From: Candidatus Dojkabacteria bacterium
Lineage (GTDB): Bacteria; Patescibacteriota; Dojkabacteria; J137
DNA length: 17,707 nucleotides
Reading direction: 5' to 3'
Assembly: GCA_020429545.1 (NCBI GenBank)
Contig: JAGQLF010000017.1
Coordinates: forward strand, 1 to 17,707
In this document: piece by piece, positions 1 to 7,696 of the stretch
Layout of the letters: each line of letters begins with the position of its first letter
Position numbering within the stretch: position 1 is the first letter of the stretch
Translations under genes and position numbers: made by a program
The notes under the pieces: generated by a model
Database searches by the model: none
What the model saw: only the letters and a program-made list of their open reading frames with translations
What the model was told of the DNA's origin: nothing

Positions 1-1116
1 AGATATTTGATTAACATTTCCAACTAAACTGTAGATTGGTAAGATTATTGAGAAAGCCAAAAGTGAAACTCCTAACCATACAATGATTAGTAAAACTGGC
101 TCTAGCAATACAGATAAATCCTTTGATGTATTCTCATTTTTCTTTTTGTAAATTTCCCCAACTCTAATCAACGAAATTGAAAGACTACCCGTTCTTTCAC
201 CCGTTAAAATAGCTTGCCTAGCATAAATTGGTAAAAGTTTTTTTGAGCTTTTTACTGAATCAAATACCTCTTTAAATGTATATCCTGATTCAATTTTGTC
301 CTTCCATTTTGAATAAACTTTTTTAAATACTTGCAGATTAGCGGAATCGTTTAAAAGTCCTATACCTTCATTCAATGGTATGCCCGCATCTAATAAAGTA
401 CCTAGTAAGAATCCCAATCTTGAAATCTCTGCTTCTCTCAAAAGCCTATTTATTACAGGTACTTTTAGGAGAACAAATTGACCCAGAAATTTTGTTTTTG
501 AATTGATGAATAATACAAATATAATTAAAAATAAGATTGCTACAACCCCTGGACCCACAATATACCCATATGTTGACATAAAATTTCCAATACTTATCAT
601 TATTTTTGTAATAGTAGGAAGCTCAACTCCAATATTTTGGTAAATTCTAGATAACTGAGGGAGAATGAAAATTGCTATGCCTAAAGAAATAACAACCATT
701 AATATTGTAACAATCCCTGGGTATAAGCTTGCCGATCTAACTTTAGATCTGAAGTCTGCATCTCTTTCCTGTTGCTCAACAACTATCCGAAGGTTTTCAG
801 ATAATCGTCCTGATTCCTCTCCTATTCTTACAACTGAAAGTAAATGTTCAGAAAGTAGTTTAGTCCTTTCAAGTGCCTTCCAAAAAGGTTTGCCACTTAG
901 AATGTCCTCATTCATATTAGTGATTAACCTTTTAATCCTATTGGATTTCACTTCTTCTCGAAGTGAATCTAAGACATCTGAGATAGAAAGCCCTCCAGAA
1001 ATCATTAGAGCTATATTTTCAAATAGATACTTTCTTTCTTTGGCTATATCTGCAGTAAAGAAAGTAAAGTCTAAACCTAGAAAAGTTGATTTATTTTTTT
1101 GTTTTGCCAGCTTCAT
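1..1116 (-). CDS. pilC: Type IV pilus / type II secretion inner-membrane platform protein PilC (GspF family), 3' end cut by window edge
   Basis: Integral membrane platform protein that works with the PilB ATPase to assemble pilin subunits. I read 372 codons in frame from an ATG at 1116 to the window edge. The N-terminal part (MKLAKQKNKSTFLGLDFTFF, then a helical GspF domain with LISGGLSISDVLDSL-like and GEESGRL-type motifs) and the second GspF repeat (GTLLDAGIPLNEGI, then GERTGSLS) are typical. Hydrophobic segments lie near residues 155-180, 185-205 and 345-365. The last visible residues, LLPIYSLVGNVNQIS, resemble the family's C-terminus, so only a few residues are probably missing. The start overlaps the end of pilB by 26 nt in another frame, which suggests translational coupling. 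No Shine-Dalgarno is evident. Family call is firm. Confidence 0.93.
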   Translation of the reverse strand, partial: MKLAKQKNKSTFLGLDFTFFTADIAKERKYLFENIALMISGGLSISDVLDSLREEVKSNRIKRLITNMNEDILSGKPFWKALERTKLLSEHLLSVVRIGEESGRLSENLRIVVEQQERDADFRSKVRSASLYPGIVTILMVVISLGIAIFILPQLSRIYQNIGVELPTITKIMISIGNFMSTYGYIVGPGVVAILFLIIFVLFINSKTKFLGQFVLLKVPVINRLLREAEISRLGFLLGTLLDAGIPLNEGIGLLNDSANLQVFKKVYSKWKDKIESGYTFKEVFDSVKSSKKLLPIYARQAILTGERTGSLSISLIRVGEIYKKKNENTSKDLSVLLEPVLLIIVWLGVSLLAFSIILPIYSLVGNVNQIS

Positions 1117-2779
1117 AGATTTTGGTAATTGCGTTGTCAACAGGTGCTACTCTGAGTAGTTCTTCAATTGTCGTAACTCCTTTTATAACTTTATCTATAC
1201 CATCTTGAAAGAATGTTTCGCCTCCCTGTGCATTGGCTAATTGTCGTATTTCAATATTAGAAGGTACCTTCAAAGTTAGTTCTTGCATTTCAGGAGTCAT
1301 GTATATAGTTTCAAAAATTGCCGTTCTACCTCTAAATCCAGTATTGTTATTCGATTTACTTGGCTTACCTTCATAAACAGTTATGGTTTTAGAACTAAAA
1401 TACTGTTCTGGTTTGGGCAAGTATTGTTTAAGGTCCTTTTGAGAAAGTTCACGACTATATTTACTAGCAGAATCAATTTCTCTTACTAACCGTTGAGAGA
1501 TTATCAAATTTAATGTTGAAGCAAGCAAAAAAGGTTCTGCACCCATATCTAAAAGTCTAGGGATTGCTGTTGCTGCATCGTTAGCATGGAATGTTGATAG
1601 AACTAAATGACCTGTTAATGCGGCATTTAAAGCTATCTCTACTGTTTCTTTATCTCTAATTTCACCGACCAATATGACATCTGGATCTTGTCTGACTATG
1701 GCTCTTAGCCCTTTTGGAAAAGTCAGATTTGTATCATTATTTACTTGAATTTGGTTTATTCCCGGGATCTTGTATTCAACTGGATCCTCAATTGTTGTTA
1801 TGTTTATCCCTTTGCTCTTCATGAATTTAAGAAGTGAATAGAGTGTGGTAGTTTTCCCAGAACCAGTTGGACCAGTAACTAATATCATTCCAAATGGTTT
1901 CTTCGCTGCCTCTACCAATAGGTTCTGATCTCTTTCTCTTAAACCCAGGCCATTTAGAGTTAGACTCTGAACATAATTCGTTAATATCCTGATTACAATT
2001 TTTTCGTCATTTAATGTGGGCATAATAGAGACTCTAAGATCAACAGGTTCATTTTCAATTGTTGTTCTTATAGCTCCATCTTGTGCTGAAAAGTGATCAT
2101 CTAATCTGATTTTAGCTAAAACTTTAATTCTATTTATTACATTGTGGTATGCAGTTTTCTCAAACCTTGCAGCATCTTGCAACACGCCATCTACCCTAAA
2201 CCTTATTAACACGTCATTTTCAGATGGTTCAAAGTGAATGTCCGAAGTTTTTAAAGCAACAGCCTCCTTAAAAATTTGATGTACTAACTCTGGAATATCT
2301 ACACGCTTACTCTCAAACATCTCTTGAATATGATTGCTCAAAAGTTTAGCTTTTTGTTCTACTACATTTCTGATATCTTCTTTGAAGCTGTATACAAAGT
2401 GCACTGTATAGGTTGGGAAAAGTGCTTTCAGTTCCTTGACCAACTCAGCATATTCTTCAAAATTACCTAAGGCTATAGTCAGTTCTTTTTCATTACTAGA
2501 AACTACAACAGCAGTGTATTTATCACATATACGTTCTGGAAGCATAGAAACCAGATTGTCGTCAGGAACTTTAGATTCAAGATCCCAATACGGAATTCCA
2601 TAATATTCTGAGATCGCCTGTCCTAATATGGACTTATTTACTAATTCAAGTCGAGTTAGTTCTTCTATTGCACTAACACCTGTATCTTTAATTGATTGTT
2701 CAATCTTTTCGGCATCTTGTGGAGTAATATAACTACCTTTCTTTAATATTGATAATACATCTATGTTATTTGTATTCAT
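1091..2779 (-). CDS. pilB: Type IV pilus assembly ATPase PilB (GspE/PilB family) lacking the zinc tetracysteine
   Basis: Hexameric cytoplasmic ATPase that powers pilin polymerisation. The 562-residue protein has an N-terminal MshEN/GSPII_E domain (about 1-140), the ALKTSDIHFEP element (174-185), Walker A GPTGSGKTTT (303-312), an Asp-box TTIEDPVEY (328-336), Walker B DPDVILVGEIRD (365-376) and the His-box TGHLVLSTFHAND (389-401). PilB/GspE proteins usually carry two CxxC pairs after 'QRLVR' and before 'NTGYKGR'. Here the matching places read REIDSAS (433-439) and GKPSKSNNNTGFRGR (471-485), so all four cysteines are absent although the flanking sequence is conserved. The gene follows the response regulator with a 1-nt gap and overlaps pilC by 26 nt, so the three form an operon. 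It could be a retraction ATPase (PilT) only in principle: the MshEN domain and length argue for PilB. Confidence 0.95.
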   Translation of the reverse strand: MNTNNIDVLSILKKGSYITPQDAEKIEQSIKDTGVSAIEELTRLELVNKSILGQAISEYYGIPYWDLESKVPDDNLVSMLPERICDKYTAVVVSSNEKELTIALGNFEEYAELVKELKALFPTYTVHFVYSFKEDIRNVVEQKAKLLSNHIQEMFESKRVDIPELVHQIFKEAVALKTSDIHFEPSENDVLIRFRVDGVLQDAARFEKTAYHNVINRIKVLAKIRLDDHFSAQDGAIRTTIENEPVDLRVSIMPTLNDEKIVIRILTNYVQSLTLNGLGLRERDQNLLVEAAKKPFGMILVTGPTGSGKTTTLYSLLKFMKSKGINITTIEDPVEYKIPGINQIQVNNDTNLTFPKGLRAIVRQDPDVILVGEIRDKETVEIALNAALTGHLVLSTFHANDAATAIPRLLDMGAEPFLLASTLNLIISQRLVREIDSASKYSRELSQKDLKQYLPKPEQYFSSKTITVYEGKPSKSNNNTGFRGRTAIFETIYMTPEMQELTLKVPSNIEIRQLANAQGGETFFQDGIDKVIKGVTTIEELLRVAPVDNAITKIYEAGKTKK

Positions 2780-2780
2780 A

Positions 2781-3158
2781 CTACTTATATTTCTGTATTC
2801 CTTCTACAATTTGTGATAATGTCATGTCGGATTTGACAAAATAGTCAATAGCACCTAAAGCTTTAGCTTTCTTCACATCTTCATCTTGACCAAGATTGGA
2901 TGTCACTATGATCTTTGCCTCAATGCTATTTTGCTTGACAAACTCTAGCACTTCAAATCCATTTACAATTGGCATAATTAAGTCTAAAAGTACAAGATCA
3001 TACTTATTTTTCTGTAATAACTCCAAAGCCTCTTGCCCATTTGCAGCTTTATCAACATCAAAGCCACTACTTTCAAGCTTGATACTTAAAACACTGATAA
3101 TAGCTTTTTCATCTTCTGCAATGAGGATTTTTGTTTTAGTTGAACTATCTTTTGCCAT
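2781..3158 (-). CDS. Single-domain response regulator (CheY-like receiver)
   Basis: A 125-residue stand-alone receiver domain with no output domain. The acidic pocket is E15-D16 (ILIAEDE), the phospho-acceptor is D59 (DLVLLDLIMP), the switch residue is T86 in IIVTSNLG and the conserved lysine is K109 in DYFVKSD, so it should be phosphorylatable. It is the first gene of a leftward operon with pilB and pilC, and it lies back to back with a two-gene sensor/kinase block. A role in controlling pilus assembly through protein contact is inferred from this arrangement. The start has no clear Shine-Dalgarno. The partner kinase is most likely the product at 4320-6149, but this is not shown by sequence. 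Confidence 0.93.
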   Translation of the reverse strand: MAKDSSTKTKILIAEDEKAIISVLSIKLESSGFDVDKAANGQEALELLQKNKYDLVLLDLIMPIVNGFEVLEFVKQNSIEAKIIVTSNLGQDEDVKKAKALGAIDYFVKSDMTLSQIVEGIQKYK

Positions 3159-3171
3159 ACATATAACTTTT

Positions 3172-3199
3172 ATTACATATTAATTGTTTTTAATCACAA
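3172..3199 (-). promoter_or_regulatory. Candidate promoter for the response regulator-pilB-pilC operon
   Basis: On the minus strand TTGTGA (3199-3194) and TGTAAT (3177-3172) are separated by 16 nt. A start 6-8 nt downstream would leave only a few nt before the ATG at 3158. In such AT-rich sequence similar matches occur by chance, so this is tentative. Confidence 0.3.
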
Positions 3200-3210
3200 G
3201 AGCAAACAAG

Positions 3211-3268
3211 AATTTGATTCATTAATCAAGAAAGTATAATTTACTTCAGTAATAAAGTACCTCATTAT
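3211..3268 (+). repeat. Upstream element copy A, shared with 17406-17459
   Basis: This 58-nt stretch aligns with 17406-17459. The first 23 nt match at 20 positions and the last 14 nt (3255-3268) at 12 positions, with about 4 nt of gaps between. It contains the inverted repeat TTGATTcattAATCAA (3214-3229) and an exact TATAAT at 3235-3240, but neither is exactly conserved in the other copy. It ends 54 nt before the ATG of the rightward sensor gene at 3323; copy B ends 52 nt before its gene. It is probably a regulator binding region, although it could also act on the leftward pilus operon. Confidence 0.65.
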
Positions 3269-3322
3269 TATTACTTGCCTCTGCCTAATTATTTTGTCAT
3301 GATATTTTAGATAAAGTTAACT

Positions 3323-4348
3323 ATGAAAATCGACGAAATTGAGAATTTTATAAAGAAAAACAAAATTTCAGGATTCATTGTCACAGTTTTTTTTGCGATT
3401 GTTACTGGGCTAGTGGGGTTAATTATAAATTTAACACCTGAGATTCCTAGTGCGTCATTAATAGTTGCAACATCATTTATTTTGATAGTAGCACCCTTTT
3501 ATAGTCGAATAACATTCTATTCAATGATTATTGTATTCACCGCAATATCAGTATTTTTTCTAAATAAAACAGATATAGACTTTGTTCCTGCCTTAATTAG
3601 ATTATTCACTTTTGATATTTTTTTGCTAGTTGTAGGCGAAGGATTTATAAACGTAAGTGAATCAAGAGATTTAAGTCAGAAAGCGCTATCAGAAAAGACT
3701 TCATTACTAGAGGTTATAATCTATTTTGTTCAAAAAGCATTTGATAATAATTATTTTGATGAGCTTCCCTATGTTATGCAAAGGATTGGTCAGATCTCTG
3801 ATGTAAGTAGAGTTTATCTTTTTAGTGTTGGTCAAGATACCAGAGGGTATTTTATGTCTCAAAGGTATGAGTGGACAAACGGAACAACCACTGTTCAGAT
3901 TGATAATCCAGAATTACAAAAGTTATATTTTAAAGATGCAGGGTTTGAAAGGTGGTTAGATATTTTTTTAGACGAAAAAACTTTAAAAGGAAACATAACT
4001 ACATTTCCAGAATCAGAAAAACCGTTACTTGTTAACCAAGAAATCCTTTCATTATTAGCAGTACCTATCTTTTCTGGAACAAAGATTTGGGGATTTATTG
4101 GATTTGATGAATGTAGATATGAACGAGAATGGGATAACAATCTCATCGAGATTCTAAAACTATTTGCAAATCTACTTGGAGCTTCAATAAATTCAAAAGA
4201 GAATAGTGATCAAATAATTGAACATGCAAAGGACTTGGAAAACTCTAATAAGCTAATGATAAACAGAGAACTAAAGATTTTAGAATTAAAAGAACGTATC
4301 AAAGAATTAGAAAATAAATATGCAACAGTTCAAGAAAAAAATAATTAA
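3323..4348 (+). CDS. Membrane-anchored GAF-domain sensor protein without kinase domain
   Basis: A 341-residue protein with about four hydrophobic segments (roughly 15-37, 44-58, 61-80 and 86-106), a GAF domain (about 125-290) and a charged C-terminal coiled coil (about 293-338). The GAF region shows the family-like stretch ILSLLAVPIFSGTKIWGFIG followed by FDECRYEREW. No HisKA, HATPase, GGDEF or other output domain follows. The gene overlaps the downstream histidine kinase gene by 29 nt, so the two are probably translated together. The coiled coil may pair with the kinase's coiled coil to pass on a signal. The ligand cannot be told from sequence. The start is the first ATG after the intergenic region; no Shine-Dalgarno is seen. 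Confidence 0.85.
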   Translation: MKIDEIENFIKKNKISGFIVTVFFAIVTGLVGLIINLTPEIPSASLIVATSFILIVAPFYSRITFYSMIIVFTAISVFFLNKTDIDFVPALIRLFTFDIFLLVVGEGFINVSESRDLSQKALSEKTSLLEVIIYFVQKAFDNNYFDELPYVMQRIGQISDVSRVYLFSVGQDTRGYFMSQRYEWTNGTTTVQIDNPELQKLYFKDAGFERWLDIFLDEKTLKGNITTFPESEKPLLVNQEILSLLAVPIFSGTKIWGFIGFDECRYEREWDNNLIEILKLFANLLGASINSKENSDQIIEHAKDLENSNKLMINRELKILELKERIKELENKYATVQEKNN

Positions 4349-6149
4349 ATTTGCACTCGGGAACAAGTACTTTCTTCGTCCAAGAGAAGAGATAGGAAAG
4401 TATGTCTTTCTATCACTTTCTACAATTGTAGGAATCATAATTATTGGTAGTTATTCTCTTATTAACTTCATAATTGGAGATTATCCTATTGCGCTTCTTG
4501 AAGTGCTGTTACTAATAGCATTATTTCTGGGATTATTTATGATAAGAACTGCAACAAGTGATGAGCTTGCAATATTTTTAGGAAGTATTGTTATATTCTT
4601 AATAAGTTTACACAATTTCTTTTCTGGAGGATTTAACTCAACCGGTATATTCTGGGCATATATGTATCCAGCTATCATATTCTTTATTCAAGGTAGAAAA
4701 CTTGGTTTAAGATGGTTTCTATTTTTCTATGTCACGATCGTTGGGTTATCAATGGCAGATGCATATTATGTTGAGGTTAAAATACTACCCTATATGCCTT
4801 TTAATACTGGCATGTTTTTATTAAGTTTTCTTGTTGTTGGATTAATAGTTTATTTCTATCAGTTATATCAAGAGCAAACCCAAGGATTATTGACTACACA
4901 AACAAAAAAGCTGCAATCAACTAATGAAGAACTGCAAAATGCAATTATCAAACGAAAGAAGTCTGAAAAAGAACTGCATAATGCTATTAATCAGGTATCT
5001 AAACAAAACAGTGAACTTGAGGATACGAGAAAAGCTACTATGAGTTTATTGGAAGATATTGAAGAAGAAAAGGAAAAGAACAAAATAGATAAAGAACAGT
5101 TAGAAGTAATTTTAAATAGCATTGGCGATGGTGTAATTGTAGTAGACAACAACAAGGTTATAAAAATAGTTAATCCAGCTTTTGAACAAATAACTAAATT
5201 TATGTTTGTAGATATAAAGGACAAGTTCTTTGATGATGCAATACAATTATTTCAAGATGATGAAGCTCAAATAAGATGTAATTTTATTGATAGAGTTTTT
5301 GAAACTCACACATTAGCCAGAACCAAACCTAAAGCTACGTTAATTCGAAATGATGGTGAAGTTATGCCAGTTGATAGTATTGCTACTCCCCTTTTTGATC
5401 ATGATGACAAGATATTAGGAAGTGTTGTTGTAATTAGAGACACCAGTAAAGAAAGAGAAATAGATAAAATGAAATCTGAGTTTGTATCTGTTGCATCTCA
5501 CCAGCTGAAAACTCCCTTGACAGGTGCTTTATGGACATTAGAGCTGTTAACCAATCCAGAATCTGGCAAATTAAATAAGAAACAACAACAACTTACAAAA
5601 GAACTGCAAGATGTACACAAAAGAATGTTAGATTTAGTAAATGAACTACTAAATGTTTCTCGAATTGATAGAGGTGAGAAGTTCGATATAATAAAAACAC
5701 CCGAGGATATTGTAAAGGTTGCAAAAGCAGCAATGTTGCAAGTAGAGCCAATCGTAAAGAAAAAGAAAATGAAGCTGAATTTTAGCACCAACGTAGACTC
5801 AATAGAATTAAAGATTGATGTACATAAAGTTGAAGAGATGTTAAAAAATCTCTTAAGTAATGCTCTAAAATATTCTGATGAAGGTAAAAGTGTTTCATTT
5901 GACATCAAAAAAGATGAAAAAATTATAACGATTAAAGTTAAAGACCAAGGAATTGGAATTCCCAAAAAACAGCAAGAACAAATATTTAAAAAGTTTTTTA
6001 GAGCAGAGAATGCTAGAGAGACAGAGGAAGAAGGAACAGGACTTGGACTATATATCGCTAAAGCTATTGTAGAAGGTCATGGAGGGAAAATTTCTTTTAA
6101 TTCTGAAGAAGGTAAGGGAACAGAATTTATAATTGAGCTACCAATATAG
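4320..6149 (+). CDS. Membrane sensor histidine kinase (membrane domain, coiled coil, PAS, HisKA, HATPase_c)
   Basis: A 609-residue sensor kinase. Residues 28-180 hold about six membrane segments with little extracytoplasmic sequence. A long coiled coil follows (about 183-262), then a PAS domain (about 260-375; LNSIGDGVIVVDNNKVIKIV), then the HisKA H-box with phospho-acceptor H394 in SVASHQLKTPL. The ATPase domain has the N-box LKNLLSNALKY (508-518), the G1 box DQGIGIP (542-548), the F-box FKKFF and the G2 box GTGLGL (572-577). All catalytic elements are intact, so it should autophosphorylate. There is no receiver domain, so it needs a separate response regulator, probably the one encoded divergently at 2781-3158. 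Its stop lies 14 nt from that of convergent map. Confidence 0.94.
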   Translation: MQQFKKKIIKFALGNKYFLRPREEIGKYVFLSLSTIVGIIIIGSYSLINFIIGDYPIALLEVLLLIALFLGLFMIRTATSDELAIFLGSIVIFLISLHNFFSGGFNSTGIFWAYMYPAIIFFIQGRKLGLRWFLFFYVTIVGLSMADAYYVEVKILPYMPFNTGMFLLSFLVVGLIVYFYQLYQEQTQGLLTTQTKKLQSTNEELQNAIIKRKKSEKELHNAINQVSKQNSELEDTRKATMSLLEDIEEEKEKNKIDKEQLEVILNSIGDGVIVVDNNKVIKIVNPAFEQITKFMFVDIKDKFFDDAIQLFQDDEAQIRCNFIDRVFETHTLARTKPKATLIRNDGEVMPVDSIATPLFDHDDKILGSVVVIRDTSKEREIDKMKSEFVSVASHQLKTPLTGALWTLELLTNPESGKLNKKQQQLTKELQDVHKRMLDLVNELLNVSRIDRGEKFDIIKTPEDIVKVAKAAMLQVEPIVKKKKMKLNFSTNVDSIELKIDVHKVEEMLKNLLSNALKYSDEGKSVSFDIKKDEKIITIKVKDQGIGIPKKQQEQIFKKFFRAENARETEEEGTGLGLYIAKAIVEGHGGKISFNSEEGKGTEFIIELPI

Positions 6150-6163
6150 CTACTGGCTAGCAA

Positions 6164-6946
6164 CTAAACAACTATCTTCCAATCTTGCATTGGCGTTAGA
6201 ACTATTGGTTTATTCTTGCCAACTACCACCATATACTCAAACATTGCACCTTTGTTACCATTACTTGTTTTTATTGTCCATCCATCAGACTCAATGTATG
6301 TTCTATCAGTCCCCTTCACTAACTGACACTCAATGCAAAGTACCATTCCTTCTTCTAATTCATCTCCTCCATCATACAAGCCGTAAGCGGGAACTGAAGG
6401 TTCTTCCCAAAGAGTTTTTCCAATTCCATGACCAACGTAATTTTTTAATACCTCAAATCCTGCCATTTCTGCAATTGTTTCCATCGTCTCCCCCAAATCT
6501 CTAGTTGTGTTTCCAACAATAGCTTTTTTCATTGCAGTTTCTGTTGCAAGCTTTGCGTTCATTACTAAACTCCTATCTTCTTCTGACATTTTGCCAATTA
6601 CAAATGTATAGCAATGATCTGTATAAAGCCCATCTTTAGCTATACCAAAATCAATCTTTACAACATCTCCATGTTCTAATTTTCTTGTAGAACTTGGAAT
6701 TGCATGTAAAATTTCATCATTAACATTGATATTACAACTAGAAGGGAAGGGTGGGTTACCACTTTGTACAACACCATAAAATGCAGGCTCTACCTTTGCT
6801 TCTCGGCAAAGTTCCCAGCAATACTCTTCTATCTCTGCCGGGTAAATACCTACTTTAAGTTTCTCAGACATTTTTTTAATAATCCCTGTAGAAAGCTCAG
6901 AAATCTTTTTATATTTTTCTATTTCTTCTTGTGTTTTTAGAATCAT
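6164..6946 (-). CDS. map: Type I methionine aminopeptidase
   Basis: Cytosolic metalloenzyme that removes the initiator methionine from new proteins. The 260-residue length fits the family. All metal and catalytic residues can be placed: H81 (HAIPS), D99 (VVKIDFG), D110 (YTDHCYTF), H173 (YVGHGIGK), E206 (CIECQL) and E237 (AMFEYMVVV). The motif usually written 'TIEP' reads CIEC here, a conservative oddity. There is no N-terminal extension or SH3-like linker. The gene is convergent with the histidine kinase (14-nt gap) and divergent from the SRPBCC gene across a 351-bp spacer. No Shine-Dalgarno precedes the ATG. Confidence 0.97.
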   Translation of the reverse strand: MILKTQEEIEKYKKISELSTGIIKKMSEKLKVGIYPAEIEEYCWELCREAKVEPAFYGVVQSGNPPFPSSCNINVNDEILHAIPSSTRKLEHGDVVKIDFGIAKDGLYTDHCYTFVIGKMSEEDRSLVMNAKLATETAMKKAIVGNTTRDLGETMETIAEMAGFEVLKNYVGHGIGKTLWEEPSVPAYGLYDGGDELEEGMVLCIECQLVKGTDRTYIESDGWTIKTSNGNKGAMFEYMVVVGKNKPIVLTPMQDWKIVV

Positions 6947-6972
6947 TGTAGGCTTTTAATTGCTCTGACTTG

Positions 6973-7001
6973 ATTATAGCTGATAGATAAAAGAATATAA
7001 A
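6973..7001 (-). promoter_or_regulatory. Candidate map promoter
   Basis: On the minus strand an exact TATAAT (6978-6973) lies 26 nt before the map ATG, with a weak TTTATA at the -35 position (7001-6996) after a 17-nt spacer. The -10 match is good and the -35 poor. Confidence 0.45.
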
Positions 7002-7044
7002 TAATATATAAAAAGTTAAGTAAATTTAACTAGCATGTTGGGGT

Positions 7045-7200
7045 TTGGGGTAAAAGACGTCCCAGTACGGGAGTGAGTAAGACTGAGCGTGCCGAAGGAC
7101 TTTCTTTTACCCCAAGACTTTTGGCAGTACTTTTTAGTCTCAAAAAGTACGAATACAATACTGCTGATATATGTAGAAACTGAAGTTTTAAGCCAACTTC
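7045..7200. repeat. GC-rich multi-hairpin intergenic element between map and the SRPBCC gene
   Basis: No gene is visible in the 351-bp spacer 6947-7297, but its middle is strongly structured. TTGGGGTAAAAGA (7045-7057) pairs perfectly with TCTTTTACCCCAA (7103-7115), a 13-bp stem. Inside it GTCC (7059-7062) pairs with GGAC (7097-7100) and CGG with CCG. Next, GTACTTTTT (7127-7135) pairs with AAAAAGTAC (7142-7150), 9 bp around a 6-nt loop. GCAGTA (7124-7129) could instead pair with TACTGC (7159-7164), and GAAGTT (7182-7187) with AACTTC (7195-7200). The segment 7047-7100 is much richer in G+C than its surroundings. It could be a dispersed palindromic repeat, a small mobile remnant or a structured RNA; the sequence alone does not decide. 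Confidence 0.55.
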
Positions 7201-7283
7201 GTTTGGTAACTAAATACTAATTTCAAAAATTCTTAATACTACACTTTAGTTATAACTAGGAATTGCTTATACTAAAAGAAAAT

Positions 7284-7289
7284 TATAAT
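7284..7289 (+). promoter_or_regulatory. Candidate -10 box for leaderless transcription of the SRPBCC gene
   Basis: An exact TATAAT ends 8 nt before the ATG at 7298, which would place the transcript start at or beside the start codon. An alternative promoter, TTTAGT (7245-7250) and TATACT (7268-7273) with a 17-nt spacer, would give a leader of about 18 nt. No Shine-Dalgarno is present. Confidence 0.4.
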
Positions 7290-7297
7290 ATTAAGAT

Positions 7298-7696
7298 ATG
7301 AAATCGTTAGAAAAAACTTATCACTATCAAGATACTCTAGAAAATGTTTGGGAAGCATTTGTAAATCCAGAAGAGATAGAAAAATGGGATGCTGGACCTG
7401 TAAATATGAGTGATGAAGAAGGTGAAGAGTTTTCTTTATGGGGAGGAGATATTCATGGTAAGAACATAGAAGTAGAGAAGTATGAGTTACTAAAACAAGA
7501 ATGGTTTGGTGGAGAATGGGAACAGCCTTCAATTGTTGAATTTACATTTTCTGAAAATGAAGATGGAAAGATTGAAGTTCATTTAAAGCAAACAAATATT
7601 CCTGATGAATCTTTTGTAGAAATTGATGCAGGATGGGACGATTATTATCTTGGGGCAATTTCAAAATATTTTGATTCAAAAAAAATTGGTCACTAA
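7298..7696 (+). CDS. SRPBCC / AHSA1-like (START-fold) domain protein
   Basis: A 132-residue single-domain protein. The opening (KTYHYQDTLENVWEAFVNPEEIEKW) is the standard AHSA1/SRPBCC start, with an early beta strand, the 'VWEAF-NPEEIEKW' helix and then a twisted sheet. The end (EIDAGWDDYYLGAISKYFDSKK) fits the long C-terminal helix that closes the ligand cavity. Such proteins bind hydrophobic ligands or act with Hsp90-like partners; here the actual ligand or partner is unknown. Length is normal for the family. Its TAA stop overlaps the TAG stop of the convergent glycosyltransferase gene within CTAA (7693-7696). The start is supported by the well-placed -10 box and the domain start. Confidence 0.88.
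   Translation: MKSLEKTYHYQDTLENVWEAFVNPEEIEKWDAGPVNMSDEEGEEFSLWGGDIHGKNIEVEKYELLKQEWFGGEWEQPSIVEFTFSENEDGKIEVHLKQTNIPDESFVEIDAGWDDYYLGAISKYFDSKKIGH

Noticed and set aside
665..1159. Rightward open frame of 164 codons opposite pilC
   Set aside because: The minus strand encodes a clear GspF domain here; the rightward product resembles nothing and crosses the pilC/pilB junction.
5498..5965. Leftward open frame of 155 codons opposite the histidine kinase
   Set aside because: It covers the conserved HisKA/HATPase coding region and its product is low-complexity Ser/Phe-rich; a shadow.
7045..7115. tRNA or tmRNA-like fold in the GC-rich island
   Set aside because: There is no T-loop consensus, anticodon arm or CCA-adjacent acceptor stem; only a long stem with a complex loop.
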